A stretch of 64,000 bases of DNA, taken from the NCBI GenBank assembly GCA_035358715.1, contig DAOPPX010000010.1, positions 1 through 64,000 on the forward strand. The letters are read 5' to 3'. Made by a program: the position numbers and the translations under genes. Of this stretch, positions 8,143 to 16,805 are shown one piece after another. Source of the DNA: UBA8199 sp035358715 (GTDB taxonomy: Bacteria > Verrucomicrobiota > Verrucomicrobiia > Limisphaerales > UBA8199). The notes beneath the pieces were generated by a model. It was not told the DNA's origin. It was given only the letters and a program-made list of their open reading frames with translations, and did not search any database. The first letter of the stretch is position 1; the number at the start of each line of letters is the position of its first letter.

Positions 8143-8850
8143 ATGCAGCCCACCCTGGTGAATACCACCGAACCGCCAAACCAATCCCCAGCCAACCCGG
8201 AGGTCAAGGCCTGTTGGAATGAAATCGGCGTGCGGGGCAATGGCACCTGTCCGAAGCTGGCCGAGGTCATCCATTGCCGCAACTGCCCGGTCCTTTCCAC
8301 GGCCGCGCTTCAGTTGCTTGCCCGTCCGCTGCCACCGGATTACCGGCGCGCATGGGCCGAGCATTTCGCGCGGAAGCAGACACCGCCGGCCCCAGCCCAA
8401 ACCTCCGCCCTGCTGTTTCGAATCCACAACGAATGGCTCGCCCTGCCTGCTCATGCGTTTCAGGAAGTGGCCGAACGCCGTCCGGTCCACTCGCTGCCAA
8501 ATCGGCGCAAGGGAATTGTGTTGGGGCTGGTGAGTGTGCGCGGGGAGTTGCTGATCTGTGTCTCGCTCGGCCATTTGTTGGGACTGGACGGCGCCCCGCC
8601 CGGCCATACACGGCATATGACTTATGACCGGCTGCTGGTGGCCAACTGGAGCGGGCATCGCTTCGTCTTTCCGGCCGACGAAGTTCGCGGCACCCATCGG
8701 TTTCAGAACCAGGAGTTGACCGATCCGCCGGCCCCCCTGGCAAACTCCGAGCGCACTTACATCCGGGGTATTCTTCGGTGGCAAGGCCGGTCGGTCGGCT
8801 TGCTCGATGCCGATCGTGTCTTCTCGTCTCTAAATCGGAGCCTGACGTGA
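8143..8850 (+). CDS. wspD: CheW-like coupling protein with cysteine-rich N-terminus (WspD-like)
   Basis: The 235-aa product has an N-terminal segment with CWNEIGVRGNGTCPKL and HCRNCPVL (four cysteines), then a CheW domain with LLFRIHNEWLALPA, VLGLVSVRGELLICVSL and a C-terminal RGILRWQGRSVGLLD. This cysteine-bearing extension before a CheW domain is the architecture of WspD, and the gene is in the wspD position. The cysteines might bind metal or form a disulfide-based sensor; this is inference. Its stop overlaps the GTG start of cheA (GTGA), implying coupled translation. Confidence 0.82.
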   Translation: MQPTLVNTTEPPNQSPANPEVKACWNEIGVRGNGTCPKLAEVIHCRNCPVLSTAALQLLARPLPPDYRRAWAEHFARKQTPPAPAQTSALLFRIHNEWLALPAHAFQEVAERRPVHSLPNRRKGIVLGLVSVRGELLICVSLGHLLGLDGAPPGHTRHMTYDRLLVANWSGHRFVFPADEVRGTHRFQNQELTDPPAPLANSERTYIRGILRWQGRSVGLLDADRVFSSLNRSLT

Positions 8851-11120
8851 ACAAGCGCAACCCCGATGACCTGGCGAATCTCACGATGCTGGAGTTGTTC
8901 CGCGTCGAAGCCGAAAACCAGGTCGCCGTCCTTACCAGCGGGCTGCTCGAGCTCGAACAGGGCCGCGCAACACCCGAACGTCTGGAAGACCTTATGCGCG
9001 CGGCCCACTCGTTCAAAGGGGCCGCGCGCATAGTGGACCTGGAGCCCGCCGTGCGAATCGCTCATGCCCTGGAGGATTGCTTCGTCCTGGCTCAGCAAGG
9101 ACAACTGGCCCTGCGCCAGCCGGAAGTTGACCTGTTGCTCCGCGGCACTGACTTGCTGCTCCAGATCTCCAGGCAAACCGAAGCCAACATCATTCGTTGG
9201 GAATCCGATCACGCCAACGAAATCCGGGAACTGCTCCGCTCCCTGGCTGGCCTGTCCCAGGCCAGCAGCCCGACCGCAGGCAAACAAGCGGCGCCCTCGT
9301 TGCCGCCAGCCACCGCGCCAATTCCCCACGAGGCTGATCCCCAGGCGGTCGCCCTGCCCAGCCGGGATGCACCCGAACGCGTTGTGCGGCTCACGGCCGG
9401 GAATTTGAACCGCCTGCTCGGCCTGGCAGGCGAGTCGCTGGTCGAATCGCGCTGGATGCGGCCTTTTGCCGACTCCCTGCAGCGTCTCAAACGCCACCAG
9501 GCCCAACTCTCGCAGCAGTTGGATGACCTGCGCCAACGGTGCGACGAAGACGGCTTGTCCGCGCGCACGCGGCACCAGCTTGGCGAACTGGCCCGGAAGG
9601 CGGCCCTTTGCCAGCAGTTGCTGACTGACCGGCTGCAGGAGCTGGACTCGTTTGACCGCCGTTCCGCGCAGCTTTCCCAGCGCCTGTACCTCGAAGTGCT
9701 GCGCACGCGCATGCGCCCCTTCAGCGAGGGCGTCCACCGCTTTCCGCGCATGGTCCGCGATCTGGCCCACGCCCTGGGTAAACAGGTGCGGCTCGAAATC
9801 ACGGGCCAGAACGTCCCGGTGGACAGTGACATCCTGGAACGATTGGAAAGCCCGCTCGCCCACCTGTTGCGCAATGCGGTGGATCACGGCTGCGAGAGCC
9901 TCGAACAGCGACGACTTCTCGGCAAACCCTGCGAGGGCACCATCCGCCTGGACGCGCGCCACAGCGCCGGCATGTTGCTGGTCACGGTCACCGACGACGG
10001 CCCCGGCGTCCAGTTGGAGCTCGTCCGCGAGGCCATCCGGCAACGACAACTGGCCACGCCGGCGGCCGCCCAGGAGCTCACCGAGCCGGAACTGCTCGAT
10101 TTCCTCCTCCTGCCCGGCTTCACGCTCAAGGAAACCGTGACCGAGGTTTCCGGCCGCGGCGTCGGACTCGACGTGGTGCAGAACATGGCCCACAGCCTCC
10201 GCGGCAACCTGCGAGTCGCCACTCAGCCCGGCCGCGGCCTGCAGGTCCAGTTGCAGTTGCCGCTCACCCTCTCCGTGCTCCGCACCTTGCTGGTCGAGGT
10301 GGACGATGAACCCTACGCCTTTCCGCTCAGCCAGATCATCCGCACCTTGAGGCTCAAACGCGAGACCGTCGAGACCCTCGAAGGCCGGCCCCATTTCCAT
10401 TTCGCCGGGCGCCAGGTCGCGCTGGTGGCCGCCCACCAGGTCTTCGACACCGGCGCTCCCAAACCACGCGGGAGCGACTTGCCGGTTGTCGTTCTCGGCG
10501 ACCGCAACCCTCGCTATGGCGTGGTCGTGGACCGCTTCCTGGGTGAACGCGAGCTGGTCGTGCAGCCGCTCGATGGCCGCCTTGGCAAGGTCAATTGCAT
10601 CAGCTCGGCCGCGCTCATCGAAAACGGCGCGCCGATCCTGATTGTGGATGTGGACGACATGCTTCGATCCATCGAGAAGATGTTGATGACCCACCCCCTC
10701 AAGTCCGTCCCGCCCAACCATCTCGAACTCGCCGCCCGAACGCCAAAACGCATCCTGGTGGTGGATGATTCGCCCACGGTCCGCGAGTTGGTTCGGAAAC
10801 TCCTGGCCGGCCGTGGCTACTTTGCCGACATCGCCGTGGACGGCATGGCCGGCTGGAACGCCGTGCGTGCCGGCCATTACGACCTGGTGATTGCCGACGT
10901 GGATATGCCCCGCCTGGACGGAATCGAACTCACCGCCCTGATCAAGGACGATCCCCAGTTCAAATCCCTGCCGGTTATGATTGTTTCCTACAAGGACCGG
11001 GAAAAAGACAAGTTGCGCGGATTGGAAGCCGGTGCAGATTACTACATTACGAAGAACGCCTTTCAAGATGATACGCTCTTTCAGGCGGTGGCGGACCTGA
11101 TTGGCGAGCCCCGCGCATGA
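8847..11120 (+). CDS. wspE: CheA-type hybrid histidine kinase with C-terminal receiver (WspE-like)
   Basis: GTG at 8847 is chosen because it overlaps the upstream stop and is preceded by CGGAG; the frame is open further upstream only inside wspD. The 757-aa kinase has an HPt domain (AAHSFKG, phospho-His54), no P2 domain, a dimerisation/HATPase region (RNAVDHGCE N-box, DDGPG, GRGVGLDVV G-boxes), a CheW-like P5 domain, and a receiver from about residue 634 (LVVDDSPTVREL, IADVDMP with phospho-Asp684, and the conserved Lys in YITK). This is the WspE layout. The receiver may act as a phosphate sink or as feedback on the kinase. Its stop overlaps the ATG of the remnant at 11117. Confidence 0.9.
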   Translation: MNKRNPDDLANLTMLELFRVEAENQVAVLTSGLLELEQGRATPERLEDLMRAAHSFKGAARIVDLEPAVRIAHALEDCFVLAQQGQLALRQPEVDLLLRGTDLLLQISRQTEANIIRWESDHANEIRELLRSLAGLSQASSPTAGKQAAPSLPPATAPIPHEADPQAVALPSRDAPERVVRLTAGNLNRLLGLAGESLVESRWMRPFADSLQRLKRHQAQLSQQLDDLRQRCDEDGLSARTRHQLGELARKAALCQQLLTDRLQELDSFDRRSAQLSQRLYLEVLRTRMRPFSEGVHRFPRMVRDLAHALGKQVRLEITGQNVPVDSDILERLESPLAHLLRNAVDHGCESLEQRRLLGKPCEGTIRLDARHSAGMLLVTVTDDGPGVQLELVREAIRQRQLATPAAAQELTEPELLDFLLLPGFTLKETVTEVSGRGVGLDVVQNMAHSLRGNLRVATQPGRGLQVQLQLPLTLSVLRTLLVEVDDEPYAFPLSQIIRTLRLKRETVETLEGRPHFHFAGRQVALVAAHQVFDTGAPKPRGSDLPVVVLGDRNPRYGVVVDRFLGERELVVQPLDGRLGKVNCISSAALIENGAPILIVDVDDMLRSIEKMLMTHPLKSVPPNHLELAARTPKRILVVDDSPTVRELVRKLLAGRGYFADIAVDGMAGWNAVRAGHYDLVIADVDMPRLDGIELTALIKDDPQFKSLPVMIVSYKDREKDKLRGLEAGADYYITKNAFQDDTLFQAVADLIGEPRA

Positions 11121-11278
11121 AAACCGCGCCGCCCAGCGACATGCCCGCCGCGCGGGAAACGCCGCGGGCGCTGCGCGCTCAAGATCATCAGGCGATTGCC
11201 GCCGGGATTTTGGCGCTCGACAAGATCGGTCCGAGGATTACGAATAGGGCAGCGCCCCAGACTGAGAAGCATGGCTGA
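11117..11278 (+). pseudogene. Probable internally deleted remnant of wspF (CheB methylesterase)
   Basis: The ATG overlaps the cheA stop (ATGA) and opens a 53-aa frame. It starts MKTAPPSDMPAARE, close to the first residues of a CheB/WspF receiver (pattern MK-x-A-x-x-x-DMP-x-A-x-E). It ends with AIAAGILALDKIGPRI, close to the last residues of WspF-type methylesterases. The receiver body and catalytic domain are missing. The stop at 11276-11278 overlaps the start of the next gene, so coupling across the junction is kept. The simplest reading is an in-frame deletion of about 0.9 kb that removed adaptation. The homology is recalled, not computed. Confidence 0.55.
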
Positions 11279-13811
11279 AGAACTTAATCAGAACACTGCC
11301 AGGCCGGCCCCAGCGCTCCCGCCGCTGCCCGCCGAGGATCGCGTGACGGTGCTGCTCGTGGACGACCAGGTCCTGGTCTGCGAAGCGGCCCGCCGCGCGT
11401 TGGCCAATCAGCCGGACATTGATCTTCATTACTGCGCGGATGCCCGGGAAGCCATCGCGACCGCCAACCGGATCAAGCCCAGCGTGATTCTCCAGGACCT
11501 GGTCATGCCCGGCGTGGAAGGCCTCACGCTCGTAAAGCAATTCCGCGCCAATCCGGCCACGAAGGACACCCCGATCATCGTTCTCTCCACCAACGAAAAT
11601 CCCCGGGTCAAAGGCGATGCCTTCGCCCTCGGCGCCAATGATTATTTGGTGAAGCTGCCTGACAAGATTGAACTGGTCGCCCGCATCCGGCATCACGCCA
11701 AAGCCTGCCTCAACCTGTTGCAGCGCGACGCGGCCTACCGGGCCCTGCGCGAGAGCCAGCAACAGCTCATCGCAAGCAACGCCGCGCTCATTTCCCTCAA
11801 CCAGCGGCTCGAGGAAGCCACGACCGCCAAGTCCCAGTTCCTGGCCAACATGAGCCACGAAATCCGCACCCCCATGAACGGCATCATTGGGATGACGGGC
11901 CTGCTGCTGGACACCGACCTGACCGACGAGCAAAGGGAATATGTCGAAGCCACCCGCAACAGCGCCGAGGCGCTGCTGACAATCATCAACGATATCCTGG
12001 ACTTCTCCAAGATCGAGTCCGGCAAGCTCGAACTGGAATACCGCCCATTTGAGCTCTGCGCCTGCATCGAAGAGGCCATGGAACTGCTGGCGCCCAAGGC
12101 GGCCGAGAAGAAGCTCGACCTGGCTTGCCTGGTGGACGACGCTATCCCCAGGATTCTGGTCAGCGACGTGACCCGGCTGCGGCAGGTCCTGGTCAATCTT
12201 ATCGGCAACGCCGTCAAGTTCACCCAACAAGGCGAAGTAGTCGTTGAAGTGAGCTCTGCCGCCCACGGCCTGCGCAAAGCCGCCCCCGGCCATGAGAATG
12301 ACACTGAACTCCTTCGTCATCCCGAAGAATGGTTGCTCCAGTTCTCCGTGCGCGATACCGGCATCGGCATCCCGCTGGACCGCCAAGACCGGCTCTTCAA
12401 GTCCTTCCAACAGGTGGATGCTACCACGGCCCGCCATTACGGCGGCACCGGGTTGGGTTTGGCTATCTCCAAGCGTCTGGCCGAGTTGATGGGAGGCAGG
12501 ATCTGGGTCGAGAGTGATGCCGGCAAGGGCGCAACGTTTCACTTTACTATCTCCGCTCGGGGGCCCGCCGCCAAGTCCCCGCCGGCATGGCAAAACCGGC
12601 AGCCGCAACTCGCCGGCAAGCGCGTGCTCGTTATCGAGGACAATCCCACCAACCGGCGCATTATTTCGCAGCGCGGCCAGCAATGGGGCATGAAAGTCGA
12701 AACCGCCGCCGGCCGCCGCGATGCCCTGGCCCTGCTCGCGCAGGGCGACCTGTTCGATGCCGTCATCCTCGACTTGGAATTACCGGAACCGGAGGGGACG
12801 ACCTTGGCCGAACAGATTCGGAAGCTGCCTTCCGGGCGTTACGTGCCCCTGCTCCTGCTCTCTTCCATGCGCCCGTCCGGCGATGATGCCCGCCCCCTGC
12901 GCGGCAGCGCCGCCGTTGCCATCCATAAACCCATCCGCCCGGCCCAGCTCCTCGAAGCCCTGTGCCGCGCTCTAAGTGTCCAAGTCCCGCGCGGAAAGAA
13001 ACCGCCGGCCACCCCGACGCTCGACCACAACCTGGCCCGCCGCTTGCCTTTGCGCGTGCTCTTGGCCGACGACAATCCCATCAATCAAAAGGTCGGCCTG
13101 AGCGTCCTCAACAAACTCGGCTATGACGCCGACATCGCCAGCAATGGCGTCGAGGTGCTCAAAACCCTCGAACGCAAGCCTTACGACATTCTGTTTCTCG
13201 ACGTGCAAATGCCGGAGATGGACGGTTTGGAAGCGGCGCGCCAGATTTGCCAGCGCTGGCCTGCCGAGAAGCGTCCCCGCATCATCGCCATGACCGGCAA
13301 CGCCCTCGTTGGCGATCGCGAGAAATGCCTGGAAGCCGGCATGGACGACTACATCTCCAAGCCGGTCCGCGTCGGCGAACTGCAATCCGCGCTGGAACGC
13401 TGGGGCCCCACCAAACCCGGCAGGGGAGACACGGTCTTCCTGTCGCACCTCAGGGCCGCCTCGGGCGAGAAACTGCTCGACCATGCCCTCATCGCGGAGT
13501 TGCGCAACCTCCCTTCCACCAGCGGTGCCGGCATGTTCCAGGAACTTGTGGCCCTGTTCATCGAAAGCGCCCCGCGACGCATCACCCAGATCAGCCAGTC
13601 CATCAACGACGGCCCCATGCTGGCCTTTCATGCCCACGCCCTTAAGGGCATCGCTCTCAACCTGGGCGCCACACGCATTGCTGAGCTGTCCCAGAAGCTT
13701 GAAGAACTTGGCCGCGCGCGAAATGTGCATGGCGCTCCCGCCCTCGTCCGGCAACTCGGATCTGCCTTCGCCGAAACCAAAGCCCAGCTCCTCACCCTGC
13801 GCAGCCAATAA
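11271..13811 (+). CDS. Multi-domain hybrid kinase: WspR-type receiver, HisKA, HATPase, two receivers, HPt
   Basis: The ATG at 11271 gives an 846-aa protein that begins just before the receiver; an upstream start would add an unmatched segment. Domains in order: receiver about 26-145 with VLLVDDQ, ILQDLVMPGVEGLTL (phospho-Asp76) and ANDYLVKLPD, very close to the WspR receiver; a linker with AYRALRESQQQL; HisKA with NMSHEIRTPMNG (His196); HATPase with NLIGNAVKFT and GTGLGLAIS; receiver 2 (Asp501); receiver 3 (LFLDVQMPEMDG, Asp644); HPt with HAHALKG (His789). It occupies the place of WspR but has no GGDEF domain. It probably takes phosphoryl groups from the WspE-like kinase and passes them through a relay. 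No DNA-binding output is encoded nearby. Confidence 0.9.
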   Translation: MAEELNQNTARPAPALPPLPAEDRVTVLLVDDQVLVCEAARRALANQPDIDLHYCADAREAIATANRIKPSVILQDLVMPGVEGLTLVKQFRANPATKDTPIIVLSTNENPRVKGDAFALGANDYLVKLPDKIELVARIRHHAKACLNLLQRDAAYRALRESQQQLIASNAALISLNQRLEEATTAKSQFLANMSHEIRTPMNGIIGMTGLLLDTDLTDEQREYVEATRNSAEALLTIINDILDFSKIESGKLELEYRPFELCACIEEAMELLAPKAAEKKLDLACLVDDAIPRILVSDVTRLRQVLVNLIGNAVKFTQQGEVVVEVSSAAHGLRKAAPGHENDTELLRHPEEWLLQFSVRDTGIGIPLDRQDRLFKSFQQVDATTARHYGGTGLGLAISKRLAELMGGRIWVESDAGKGATFHFTISARGPAAKSPPAWQNRQPQLAGKRVLVIEDNPTNRRIISQRGQQWGMKVETAAGRRDALALLAQGDLFDAVILDLELPEPEGTTLAEQIRKLPSGRYVPLLLLSSMRPSGDDARPLRGSAAVAIHKPIRPAQLLEALCRALSVQVPRGKKPPATPTLDHNLARRLPLRVLLADDNPINQKVGLSVLNKLGYDADIASNGVEVLKTLERKPYDILFLDVQMPEMDGLEAARQICQRWPAEKRPRIIAMTGNALVGDREKCLEAGMDDYISKPVRVGELQSALERWGPTKPGRGDTVFLSHLRAASGEKLLDHALIAELRNLPSTSGAGMFQELVALFIESAPRRITQISQSINDGPMLAFHAHALKGIALNLGATRIAELSQKLEELGRARNVHGAPALVRQLGSAFAETKAQLLTLRSQ

Positions 13812-13821
13812 CCCTCCCCCC

Positions 13822-14775
13822 ATGCCGATCCTACCTGACCGTCTGAACTACGGCGACACGATCGGAATCGTCGCCCCCGCCAGCGCGCCGCCGGACCCCA
13901 GGAATATTGACCGCTCCGCCGCAGCCCTTGAACGTCTCGGGTTCAAGCCCAAGCTCGCCCCCAACGTCCGCCGGCGCTGGGGCTTTCTTGCCGGCAGCGA
14001 CCGCGACCGCGCCGGCGACCTCATGCGGATGTTTGCCGACCCCAAGGTCAAGGCCATCCTTTGCGTCCGCGGCGGCTACGGCACCTCGCGGCTGCTGCCC
14101 CGGCTCGATTACCGACTCATCCGCGCCAACCCTAAGATCTTTGTCGGCTACAGCGACATCACCTCGCTTCACTGCGCCTTCCTGGCCAAGTCCAGGCTCG
14201 TCTCCTTCCATGGCCCGATGCTCAACTCGGACTTCATCAAGCCGGACATGCCCGCCTTCACCCTGCAAGGCTTCCTCCGAACCCTCATGGAGCCTTCGGC
14301 CCCGGGCAGCATTTGCCGCGGTTACCGCAGGAAGACGGTCACGATCCTGCGCCACGGCGTCGCTTCCGGCCCGCTCGTGGGCGGCAACATCAGCCTGCTC
14401 TGCGCCGCGCTCGCCACTCCCTGCCAACCCCGCTTCAAGAACTGCATCCTCTTCTTTGAAGACGTTGATGAAGCCCCCTACCGCTTTGACCGGATGCTGA
14501 CCCAACTGCTCAACGCCGGGCTCCTCCAGCAGGTCTCCGGCATCGCCATCGGCGTCAACGCCGGCTGCAAAGACCCCAACGCCAGGGGCGCCCGGGAATA
14601 CCGCCAGACCGTGGAGAGTGTCCTCCGTGAACGACTGCTCCCTCTCAAGGTGCCCATCGTCGCGGGCCTGCCCTTCGGCCACATCCCGCTCAACGCCACC
14701 CTGCCCATCGGCGGGCGGGCGACCCTCGACGCCATCAAAGGCGATCTGCTCATCACTGAACCCGCCGTGAAGTAG
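13822..14775 (+). CDS. ldcA: LD-carboxypeptidase (peptidase S66 family)
   Basis: The 317-aa protein starts at the ATG at 13822, ten bases after the kinase stop. It shows the S66 features: IGIVAPASA at the N-terminus, CVRGGYGTSRLLPRL, the nucleophile Ser111 in VGYSDITS, GGNIS, Glu213 in FFEDVDEAPYR and His287 in LPFGH. The Ser/Glu/His spacing matches cytoplasmic LdcA, which removes the terminal D-Ala from tetrapeptides during murein recycling; microcin-immunity MccF proteins share the fold. It may be transcribed with the chemosensory cluster by read-through, though no functional link is evident. Confidence 0.88.
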   Translation: MPILPDRLNYGDTIGIVAPASAPPDPRNIDRSAAALERLGFKPKLAPNVRRRWGFLAGSDRDRAGDLMRMFADPKVKAILCVRGGYGTSRLLPRLDYRLIRANPKIFVGYSDITSLHCAFLAKSRLVSFHGPMLNSDFIKPDMPAFTLQGFLRTLMEPSAPGSICRGYRRKTVTILRHGVASGPLVGGNISLLCAALATPCQPRFKNCILFFEDVDEAPYRFDRMLTQLLNAGLLQQVSGIAIGVNAGCKDPNARGAREYRQTVESVLRERLLPLKVPIVAGLPFGHIPLNATLPIGGRATLDAIKGDLLITEPAVK

Positions 14776-14848
14776 CCGCCTCCCCTCCGTCGGCCAGCAC
14801 CCTGCCTCCGGCTCAGCCCCACACCGCACCCTGCACACCGCACTCCAG

Positions 14849-14873
14849 ACTCCGCACTCCGCACTCCGCACTC
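14849..14873. repeat. 7-bp tandem repeat (ACTCCGC)
   Basis: About 3.6 copies of ACTCCGC lie between two convergent genes. The same unit occurs at 26304-26327 next to dnaX. The two sites suggest a dispersed intergenic repeat of this genome. Confidence 0.6.
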
Positions 14874-14876
14874 AAT

Positions 14877-16352
14877 TTAGTCCTCCCGTCCGGCTTCACG
14901 CTCGCGGATGAACCGCCGCAGCAGAATCAAGCCGATGGGCGCGACCGCGGCAATGATGCCGATCACCAGCCACATCACGCCCGAGTTCCGTTCCCCGACT
15001 TCCGGGCAGTACTTGGCCAACAGCCGGAACGAAACGGTGCCAACGATCAGCTTTGCCAGCAGGAATGGGATGTAAGAAAGCGCAGCGTAGGAGGCTTCCT
15101 GGCCCTTCGGCGCGATGGCCGCGGCGTATTCATACACGCGCGGGGAGTAAAAGGCCTCGCCAAACGACATGAGGATCACAAAGAGCGTGATCATCACATA
15201 GTAAGGGTGCACCTCGCCCGCCAACCCAAGGTAGCCGTGCCCAATCCAGCGCCCCACGAACCCGCCCGCCAGCGGCTGAAACCAGATCGCGGGCAGCGCC
15301 ATGATAAAGACCGACGCCGCCGAAATAACGCCGCCCACGACCACCATGCGATACGCGGAGAATCTCTGGGTCATGGCTCCAATGAACGGCACAAGGAAAA
15401 CAATGAGGATGTTGTTGATGGCCACCAGGCGGCCCACCGGCGCACCCTCGCCCAGCTCACGAATGCCAAACTTCGGAAAGACGTAATCCATCTGCATAAA
15501 GATGAGCTTGAGGAACGCAATTAACATCAAGAACGCCAGCAAGCGGTAGAATCCCGACTGCCGCACCAAACCGCCGAAGAGCTTCACCGTGTCCCTCGTG
15601 CTGTCCCTTAGCGTTTGCCAGCATGCCCCCCAGAAACCCGCGCCCGCTCGGCCCGGCGCTTCGCGCATGATCCGGATGCCGTCGTCGGTAACCTCCACGC
15701 CCCGCCGGATAAAGTAAATCACCGGCAGGATTGCTATCTCGATAACCAGCGCCGCAAAGAACAGCGTGCGATAGGTGCTCAGTTGGCAGTTCACCAGCGG
15801 CAACGTGAGCTGGCCCTGCTCGCCCAGGCTTTGCCGCAGGTAATCGAACAGAAACGCCGCGACCATGAAGCCCAGGTTCATAATGGTGTAGAACAGCGAG
15901 TAGGAAATCGAACGCTGTTGCGTGGTCGAATACTTGCGCACCGCGGCCACCAGCACCGGCGTGCCCAGGGCCTCGCCGACCGCCAGCGGGAAAAGCCCGG
16001 CAACCAGCGCCACCCATTTGATCGTCGTGAACGCCATCACCGCCCGCGCCACAACGCAAATCCACACGCCCAGGAAAAACGTCCGCCGCAGCCCAATGGC
16101 ATCGGTCAGCGACCCCACCAGCAGCGTGACAACCGTCATCGAAATGGACCACGCCGCCACAAGACTGCCGGCATCCGCATCGCCATAGCCGAAATCTGCC
16201 ATCAACCAGAGCGCAAGCGTCAGAACCGTCACCTTGTAGGCCATGACGCCGAGGAACTTCACACCGAACGTAATCCAAAGCTCGCGTGAAGCGTCCTTCA
16301 GAACAGTGAACTTGGCCAGAAAGCCCCTCATCGCCTGCAGCAGCCTACCCAT
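14877..16352 (-). CDS. MFS/POT-like transporter
   Basis: Starting at ATG 16352 (MGRLLQAMRG), the 491-aa product has about 12 hydrophobic segments. It includes the MFS signature after TM2 (LVGSLTDAIGLRRTFFLG), a large cytoplasmic loop after TM6 and a C-terminal basic tail ending RFIREREAG. Features such as a long TM-connecting loop and YEYAAAIAPKGQEASY resemble proton-coupled oligopeptide transporters, where the latter segment matches the conserved FxYxxAP region. Peptide uptake would fit beside an LD-carboxypeptidase, but the genes are convergent. Substrate uncertain. Confidence 0.7.
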   Translation of the reverse strand: MGRLLQAMRGFLAKFTVLKDASRELWITFGVKFLGVMAYKVTVLTLALWLMADFGYGDADAGSLVAAWSISMTVVTLLVGSLTDAIGLRRTFFLGVWICVVARAVMAFTTIKWVALVAGLFPLAVGEALGTPVLVAAVRKYSTTQQRSISYSLFYTIMNLGFMVAAFLFDYLRQSLGEQGQLTLPLVNCQLSTYRTLFFAALVIEIAILPVIYFIRRGVEVTDDGIRIMREAPGRAGAGFWGACWQTLRDSTRDTVKLFGGLVRQSGFYRLLAFLMLIAFLKLIFMQMDYVFPKFGIRELGEGAPVGRLVAINNILIVFLVPFIGAMTQRFSAYRMVVVGGVISAASVFIMALPAIWFQPLAGGFVGRWIGHGYLGLAGEVHPYYVMITLFVILMSFGEAFYSPRVYEYAAAIAPKGQEASYAALSYIPFLLAKLIVGTVSFRLLAKYCPEVGERNSGVMWLVIGIIAAVAPIGLILLRRFIREREAGRED

Positions 16353-16705
16353 GCGCCCGTTCGATATGTTGTATGCCTGGCATTGTGCCCTCGCATCAGA
16401 ACCCAACCCCGCCGCATAGTAAAGCTGGAATTGACCGACCCGGACGAATTATGACCCCGGCAAAGGGGTGCAATACGAGGGCCGCCCGGGAAAGCCCGCC
16501 CTTCCGGCCGATTTGCTCGCAGTCTGCCGGAAATGGCGTCTTCAATCACGCCAAGGTATCGCCAGGCCGCGGCCGCCCCGCGCCTGGACGGGTTTGTAAC
16601 ATAAGCCCCCTGTCCGCACATCAGGCCGAAGGCACACGCGCCCCTGCGGCCGCGTAAAGCAGCCTCCATACAGCGCCACAGAATAGCTCCTGCATAGCTC
16701 CCACA
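16353..16705. other. Intergenic region upstream of the MFS gene
   Basis: No gene is supported in this stretch. It probably holds the promoter of the minus-strand transporter. A long palindrome follows immediately (16706-16754). Confidence 0.4.
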
Positions 16706-16754
16706 TGGCTACCACATGGCTTAATAGAAATTCTATTAAGCCATGTGGTAGCCA
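16706..16754. repeat. 49-bp perfect palindrome
   Basis: The arms 16706-16729 and 16731-16754 are exact reverse complements (24 bp each) around a single central A at 16730. The core is AT-rich (CTTAATAGAA/TTCTATTAAG), unlike the GC-rich surroundings. It lies about 52 bp beyond the stop of the glycosylase gene, at the end of the long minus-strand gene block. It would form a strong hairpin in either transcript and may stop or stabilise RNA. A partial extra copy of CCACATGGCT lies just outside the left arm. Confidence 0.8.
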
Positions 16755-16805
16755 GGGACCACGGGGGCAGCCCGGGAGACCAACCCTTTGACCTGGACCC
16801 GCTCG

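Noticed and set aside
8757..11066. 769-codon minus-strand frame opposite the CheA-type kinase
   Set aside because: It mirrors the CheA gene exactly, and the translation has no domain pattern. The sense strand has complete kinase motifs.
11196..11270. Earlier start for the hybrid kinase
   Set aside because: It would add 25 unmatched residues. The ATG at 11271 starts just before the receiver and is overlapped by the remnant's stop.
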